Assembly: GCA_946480485.1 (NCBI GenBank)
Contig: CAMLJW010000210.1
Span: forward strand, 1-8,705
Source of the DNA: an uncultured Streptomyces sp.
GTDB taxonomy: Bacteria > Actinomycetota > Actinomycetes > Streptomycetales > Streptomycetaceae
Direction: 5' to 3'
DNA: 8,705 bases
A model generated the notes under the pieces. The model searched no databases. It was not told the DNA's origin and saw only the letters and a program-made list of their open reading frames with translations. Position 1 is the stretch's first letter; each line of letters starts with the position of its first letter. Below, piece by piece: positions 5,709 through 8,705 of the stretch. The position numbers and the translations under genes were made by a program.

Positions 5709-6368
5709 ATGGGAGAGCAGGACATGCCTATCGGTCCGGTGAGCGGCCGGGTGAAGGCGGCCGACGGCCCGTCGAATCCGGGCAAGCGCCGCCTCGGCGT
5801 CATGGGTGGAACGTTTGACCCGATCCACCACGGCCACCTCGTCGCGGCCAGTGAGGTCGCCGCGCAGTTCCACCTCGACGAGGTGGTGTTCGTGCCGACC
5901 GGACAGCCGTGGCAGAAGTCCGACCGCAAGGTCTCCCCGGCCGAGGACCGCTATCTGATGACGGTCATCGCGACCGCCGAGAACCCGCAGTTCTCGGTGA
6001 GCCGCATCGACATCGACCGCGGCGGCCCGACGTACACCACGGACACGCTGCGCGACCTGCGCGCGCTCAACCCCGACACGGACCTTTTCTTCATAACGGG
6101 TGCCGACGCGCTCGCGCAGATCCTCACCTGGCGCGACGCCGAAGAACTCTTCTCCCTCGCGCACTTCATCGGGGTCACCCGGCCCGGCCACGCGCTGGCC
6201 GATCCGGGGCTTCCGGAGGGCGGTGTCTCGCTCGTCGAGGTCCCCGCGCTCGCCATCTCGTCCACAGACTGCCGTGCCCGGGTCGCCAACGGCGACCCAG
6301 TCTGGTATCTGGTGCCGGACGGTGTGGTGCGCTATATCGACAAGCGTGAGCTGTATCGCGGCGAGTGA
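5709..6368 (+). CDS. nadD: Nicotinate-nucleotide adenylyltransferase (NaMN adenylyltransferase)
   Basis: Cytoplasmic enzyme that joins nicotinate mononucleotide and ATP to form deamido-NAD and pyrophosphate, the second-last step of NAD synthesis. 219 residues. The nucleotidyltransferase signature [16 protein letters not shown] (HxGH at 40-43) and the C-terminal ISSTDCR (183-189) are both complete, as are the inner motifs [10 protein letters not shown] and FFITGADAL. Two starts are possible. ATG 5709 has no ribosome binding site but has a -10-like TAGGGT eight bases upstream. ATG 5724, five codons later, has GGGAG at 5711-5715 with eight bases of spacing. The enzyme fold starts well after both. 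It is followed after 16 bp by the LytR_C gene, so the two are probably cotranscribed. Order nadD-lytR-rsfS is a known conserved actinobacterial arrangement. Confidence 0.96.
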   Translation: MGEQDMPIGPVSGRVKAADGPSNPGKRRLGVMGGTFDPIHHGHLVAASEVAAQFHLDEVVFVPTGQPWQKSDRKVSPAEDRYLMTVIATAENPQFSVSRIDIDRGGPTYTTDTLRDLRALNPDTDLFFITGADALAQILTWRDAEELFSLAHFIGVTRPGHALADPGLPEGGVSLVEVPALAISSTDCRARVANGDPVWYLVPDGVVRYIDKRELYRGE

Positions 6369-6384
6369 GCCGAGAGGGGCACCG

Positions 6385-8187
6385 GTGAACAACCGATACG
6401 ACGCTGGGTACGGGGGCGACCAGTACGAGCTCGTCGGCTATGACGAGTTCGGGCAGCCTGTGTACCAGCAGGTGCCACCGCTCCAGCAGCCGCAGCCGCA
6501 GCCGCAGCCGCAGCCGCTCCGGCAGCCGCAGCAGCCACCGCCGGGGCAGCCGGAGCAACATGCGTACGACTCCTACGGGTCCCAGCGGCAGGCATACGGC
6601 TACGACCCGTACGCGGCGAACGGGCAGCAGCAGTCCGCGCCGCCGTACGGCACCGGTCGGACACCGCCCGTCCCGCCGTCGTACGGCACCGATCAGCAGC
6701 AGCCCGCCTCCTCGTACGACCCGTACGGCGCGGGTGCTCCGGGCGGCACCGCGACCGCGTACGACCCCTACGGGCAGGCGGCGGGCACCGGCCGGCAGCC
6801 GCGCACCGCCGAGCAGACCGCCTACGTCCCGCACCAGACGGGGCGCGTGGAGCGGTCGGAGGGCGGGCCGTCGCAGGACGTGGGGTCAGGCGCCGGGGCG
6901 CCTGAGGACCCCGACCACCGCACCGAGCAGTTCGCCTTCGTCGAGGAGCCGGACGGCGACTCGGAAGACGTCATCGACTGGCTGAAGTTCACGGAGAACC
7001 GCACCGAGCGCCGTGAGGCGGCCCGGCGCCGGGCCCGCGGTCGGGTCGTCGCCCTGGTGGTGGTGCTCGCCCTGGTCGCGGTCAGCGGCGTCGGCTACCT
7101 CTGGTACGCCGGGAAGCTGCCGGGCCTGTCGTCGCACGCGAAGACCGGTGGTATGACGGCCGCCGGCGGCGCCCAGAACCGCGATGTGATCGTCGTCCAT
7201 CTGCACAACACCAAGGGCGGCGGCACCTCGACGGCGCTGCTCGTCGACAACACCACCACCAAGCGGGGCACCACCGTCCTGCTGCCCAACGCCCTTGCCG
7301 TGACGGACGAGGACGGCACCACGACCACGCTAGCCAAGTCCGTCGACGACGACGGCTCCTCCGGGACGCTCGACGCAATCGACACGGTGCTCGGCACGGA
7401 CATCGAGGGCAGTTGGCGCCTTGACACCCCATACCTCAACAATCTCGTCGAGCTCGTCGGCAACATCGACATCAATACCAATGCGAACGTGCCGGACCCG
7501 GACGCGAAGAAGAAGGGTGAGGCACCCCTCGTCAACAGGGGCGAGGATCAGACGCTCAGCGGCAAGATGGCCGTCGCGTACGCCACCTACCGTGGTTCCG
7601 GGGAGTCGCAGAACGCTCAGCTGGAGCGGTTCGGGCAGGTCATGCAGGGTGTGCTGCGCAAGCTGTCGTCGGACCCGCAGGCCGCGACGACCACCGTGCA
7701 GACGCTGGCGCAGATCCTCGATCCCCCGCTGACCGACAAGGACCTGGGCGCCTTCCTGGCCAAGCTCGCGGACCACGCCAAGGGCGGCGACTACAAGACG
7801 GAGCTGCTGCCGGTCCAGTCGAACGGCAGGCTGAGTGCCCAGGCGAGCGACAGCGTGGTCAAGGACGTACTCGGCGGGAGTGCGAAGAGCCCCGAGAAGG
7901 ACGCGGCCGTCCAGGTCGGCATCCAGAACGCCACCGGCGACAAGGACGCCACGGAGCAGGCCCGTGTCGTGCTGCTCAACGGCGGCTACGCCTTCGTCGA
8001 CTCGGGCACGGCCGATGCGGCCCAGGCGGTGTCTCGGATCACATACGCCGACGCCGCGAAGAAGCAGGACGCGGTGGAGGTCGCCAAGACGCTGGGGCTG
8101 CCGACCGGTTCCGTGAAGGAGGGCAAGGTCGTGTCGAACGCGGACGTCTCAGTGGTGCTCGGCCAGAACTACAAGGCGGGCGGCTGA
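6385..8187 (+). CDS. LytR C-terminal domain membrane protein with LCP-like region
   Basis: 600 residues from GTG 6385, preceded by GAGAGGGG at 6372-6379, five bases away. Order of parts: low-complexity N-terminus (1-190) rich in Gln/Pro/Tyr with repeated YDPYG-type units; an acidic stretch; a membrane helix at about 221-239; an LCP (LytR-CpsA-Psr)-like region at about 265-420 beginning RDVIVVHLHN; and a LytR_C domain at about 509-597 (VQVGIQNATGDKD...). LCP enzymes transfer undecaprenyl-linked glycopolymers to the cell wall. Here the usual Arg/Asp clusters (IPRD, RxR, DxGRxxRQ) are not seen: the matching places read LLPNALAVTD and YATYRGSGESQNAQLERF. So catalysis by the standard mechanism is doubtful, and a binding or scaffold role at the envelope is possible. 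Residues 35-44 are coded by a hexanucleotide repeat. Upstream open frame to 6100 overlaps nadD and is not coding. Confidence 0.92.
   Translation: MNNRYDAGYGGDQYELVGYDEFGQPVYQQVPPLQQPQPQPQPQPLRQPQQPPPGQPEQHAYDSYGSQRQAYGYDPYAANGQQQSAPPYGTGRTPPVPPSYGTDQQQPASSYDPYGAGAPGGTATAYDPYGQAAGTGRQPRTAEQTAYVPHQTGRVERSEGGPSQDVGSGAGAPEDPDHRTEQFAFVEEPDGDSEDVIDWLKFTENRTERREAARRRARGRVVALVVVLALVAVSGVGYLWYAGKLPGLSSHAKTGGMTAAGGAQNRDVIVVHLHNTKGGGTSTALLVDNTTTKRGTTVLLPNALAVTDEDGTTTTLAKSVDDDGSSGTLDAIDTVLGTDIEGSWRLDTPYLNNLVELVGNIDINTNANVPDPDAKKKGEAPLVNRGEDQTLSGKMAVAYATYRGSGESQNAQLERFGQVMQGVLRKLSSDPQAATTTVQTLAQILDPPLTDKDLGAFLAKLADHAKGGDYKTELLPVQSNGRLSAQASDSVVKDVLGGSAKSPEKDAAVQVGIQNATGDKDATEQARVVLLNGGYAFVDSGTADAAQAVSRITYADAAKKQDAVEVAKTLGLPTGSVKEGKVVSNADVSVVLGQNYKAGG
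6487..6516 (+). repeat. In-frame (CAGCCG)5 hexanucleotide repeat
   Basis: Five perfect tandem copies of CAGCCG encode Gln-Pro x5 in the disordered N-terminus of the LytR_C protein; similar CAG/CCG triplets continue on both sides. Copy-number change by slippage would add or remove whole QP pairs without a frameshift. Confidence 0.95.
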
Positions 8188-8217
8188 TCGAGCGGTCGTC
8201 CGGGCGGCTGATCGAGC
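8177..8217 (+). repeat. 17-bp tandem duplication covering the LytR_C stop codon
   Basis: CGGGCGGCTGATCGAGC occurs perfectly at 8177-8193 and 8201-8217, period 24 bp. The first copy contains the last Gly codons and the TGA stop. Degenerate relatives seem to follow (CGGCCGACTGAGCGGTC at 8227-8243; GGCTGACCGG near 8254), suggesting an old tandem array in the spacer. Confidence 0.85.
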
Positions 8218-8399
8218 AGCCGTAGGTGCGGCCGACTGAGCGGTCCTCGAGTGGCTGACCGGTGCGGTTCGGGGCACAGGGAGGCCCAGGGACATTACTC
8301 GAGCATGATCCGTTCATCGCATGGGGTGCTGTCGGCGGTCCGTGAGATCCTTGGGGTAACCCCTTGGGGACTCCCTGACCGCCGACGGAAAGCCTTGTA
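8188..8399. other. Spacer between the LytR_C gene and rsfS
   Basis: 212 bp with no gene. The first ~80 bp are degenerate 24-bp repeats, the middle (about 8270-8325) has no feature I can name, and the last 70 bp form a long inverted repeat that reaches the rsfS ribosome binding site. No clear terminator or promoter was identified, so rsfS may be read through from nadD or have its own unseen promoter. Confidence 0.6.
8329..8388 (+). promoter_or_regulatory. Long hairpin in the rsfS leader, overlapping the ribosome binding site
   Basis: GTCGGCGGTC (8331-8340) is perfectly complementary to GACCGCCGAC (8377-8386). A wobble and a C-G pair (8329-8330 with 8387-8388) extend it into the first bases of GGAAAG (8387-8392), the rsfS Shine-Dalgarno. 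Inside lie GGGG (8353-8356), CCCC (8360-8363) and GGGG (8366-8369), in which the middle block can pair with either neighbour, plus GAG/CTC pairing (8344-8346 with 8371-8373). The structure would partly hide the ribosome binding site. It may equally be a terminator-like stem left between genes; the mechanism is inferred. Confidence 0.6.
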
Positions 8400-8705
8400 G
8401 TGACCGCCACTGATCGCTCTCTCGAGCTCATCAACACCGCCGCACAGGCGGCCGCCGACAAGCTCGCGCACGACATCATCGCGTACGACGTCAGCGACGT
8501 GCTGTCGATCACGGACGCCTTCCTGCTGGCCTCCGCGCCCAACGACCGCCAGGTCAAGTCGATCGTCGACGAGATCGAGGAGCGGCTGAACAAGGAACTC
8601 GACGCCAAGCCGGTGCGCCGTGAGGGCGACCGCGAGGCCCGCTGGGTACTCCTCGACTACGTCGACATCGTGGTGCACGTCCAGCACACCGAGGAGCGCG
8701 AGTTC
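8400..8705 (+). CDS. rsfS: Ribosome silencing factor RsfS (Iojap/RsfA), C-terminus cut by window edge
   Basis: 102 codons visible from GTG 8400 with no stop; the family is usually about 105-145 residues, so a modest tail is missing. The product binds ribosomal protein uL14 on the 50S subunit and blocks joining with 30S, lowering translation in starvation or stationary phase. Visible family features: ELINTAAQAAADKLAHDIIA, YDVSDVLSITDAFLLASAPN (core strand with SxxTD), DRQVKSIVDEIEERL, REGDREARWVLLDY and DIVVHVQHTEEREF. GGAAAG at 8387-8392 is the ribosome binding site, seven bases before GTG, and is flanked directly by the leader hairpin. Placement downstream of nadD is conserved in many bacteria. 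Confidence 0.95.
   Translation, partial: MTATDRSLELINTAAQAAADKLAHDIIAYDVSDVLSITDAFLLASAPNDRQVKSIVDEIEERLNKELDAKPVRREGDREARWVLLDYVDIVVHVQHTEEREF

Noticed and set aside
5135..5929. N-terminal extension of the M48 protein to 632 residues
   Set aside because: The extension reads through the antisense of two small genes and the start of nadD, has no conserved motif, and a good start with a ribosome binding site exists at 5134.
6100..6384. N-terminal extension of the LytR_C protein into nadD
   Set aside because: It overlaps the nadD coding sequence in another frame; GTG 6385 has a strong ribosome binding site.
6487..6516. Possible CRISPR-like or regulatory direct repeats
   Set aside because: Units are 6 bp with no spacers and lie in frame inside a coding region, so this is a coding microsatellite.
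8188..8399. Possible tRNA or small RNA gene in the spacer
   Set aside because: No cloverleaf or TTCRA-type arm found; the structure near 8330-8388 is better described as a leader hairpin.

Overview
The window is GC-rich chromosomal DNA with codon use, GTG starts and gene content typical of Streptomyces or a close relative. No phylogenetic test was possible. The right two thirds matches, from memory, a conserved Streptomyces core block (S. coelicolor SCO2577-SCO2583 neighbourhood): membrane protein, M48 metalloprotease, two tiny membrane proteins, nadD, a LytR_C/LCP-like protein and rsfS.

Left third (1-2835) is accessory and decaying. A GH1 beta-glucosidase on the minus strand looks intact but runs off the left edge. 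Divergent from it is an acetylxylan esterase gene reduced to its first 26 codons plus its last ~75-90 codons, out of frame. A strong 13-bp hairpin follows. Then, on the minus strand, three truncated genes are stitched end to end: the N-terminal part of a tyrosine recombinase (itself frameshifted), about 34 codons of a GH2 beta-mannosidase, and about 65 codons of the sensor domain of a LacI-family regulator. This reads as a plant-polysaccharide (xylan/mannan/oligoglucoside) utilisation locus largely deleted around a former mobile element, leaving one apparently functional glycosidase.

Middle (2836-5708): a single-pass membrane protein of unknown function (possibly leaderless) converges on an M48 peptidase; their stop codons abut within TGATCA. 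Divergent from the peptidase are two unrecognised genes of 50 and 54 codons, each encoding a short protein with one C-terminal membrane segment.

Right (5709-8705): nadD (NAD biosynthesis) and a 600-residue LytR_C protein form a likely operon, 16 bp apart. The latter has a degenerate LCP-like region and a low-complexity N-terminus. A 212-bp spacer follows, holding a 17-bp tandem duplication that includes the stop codon and a long inverted repeat that touches the ribosome binding site of rsfS, which is cut by the right edge. The main leads for a second look are the mosaic pseudogene, the structured rsfS leader, the two tiny membrane proteins, and the apparent loss of LCP catalytic residues.
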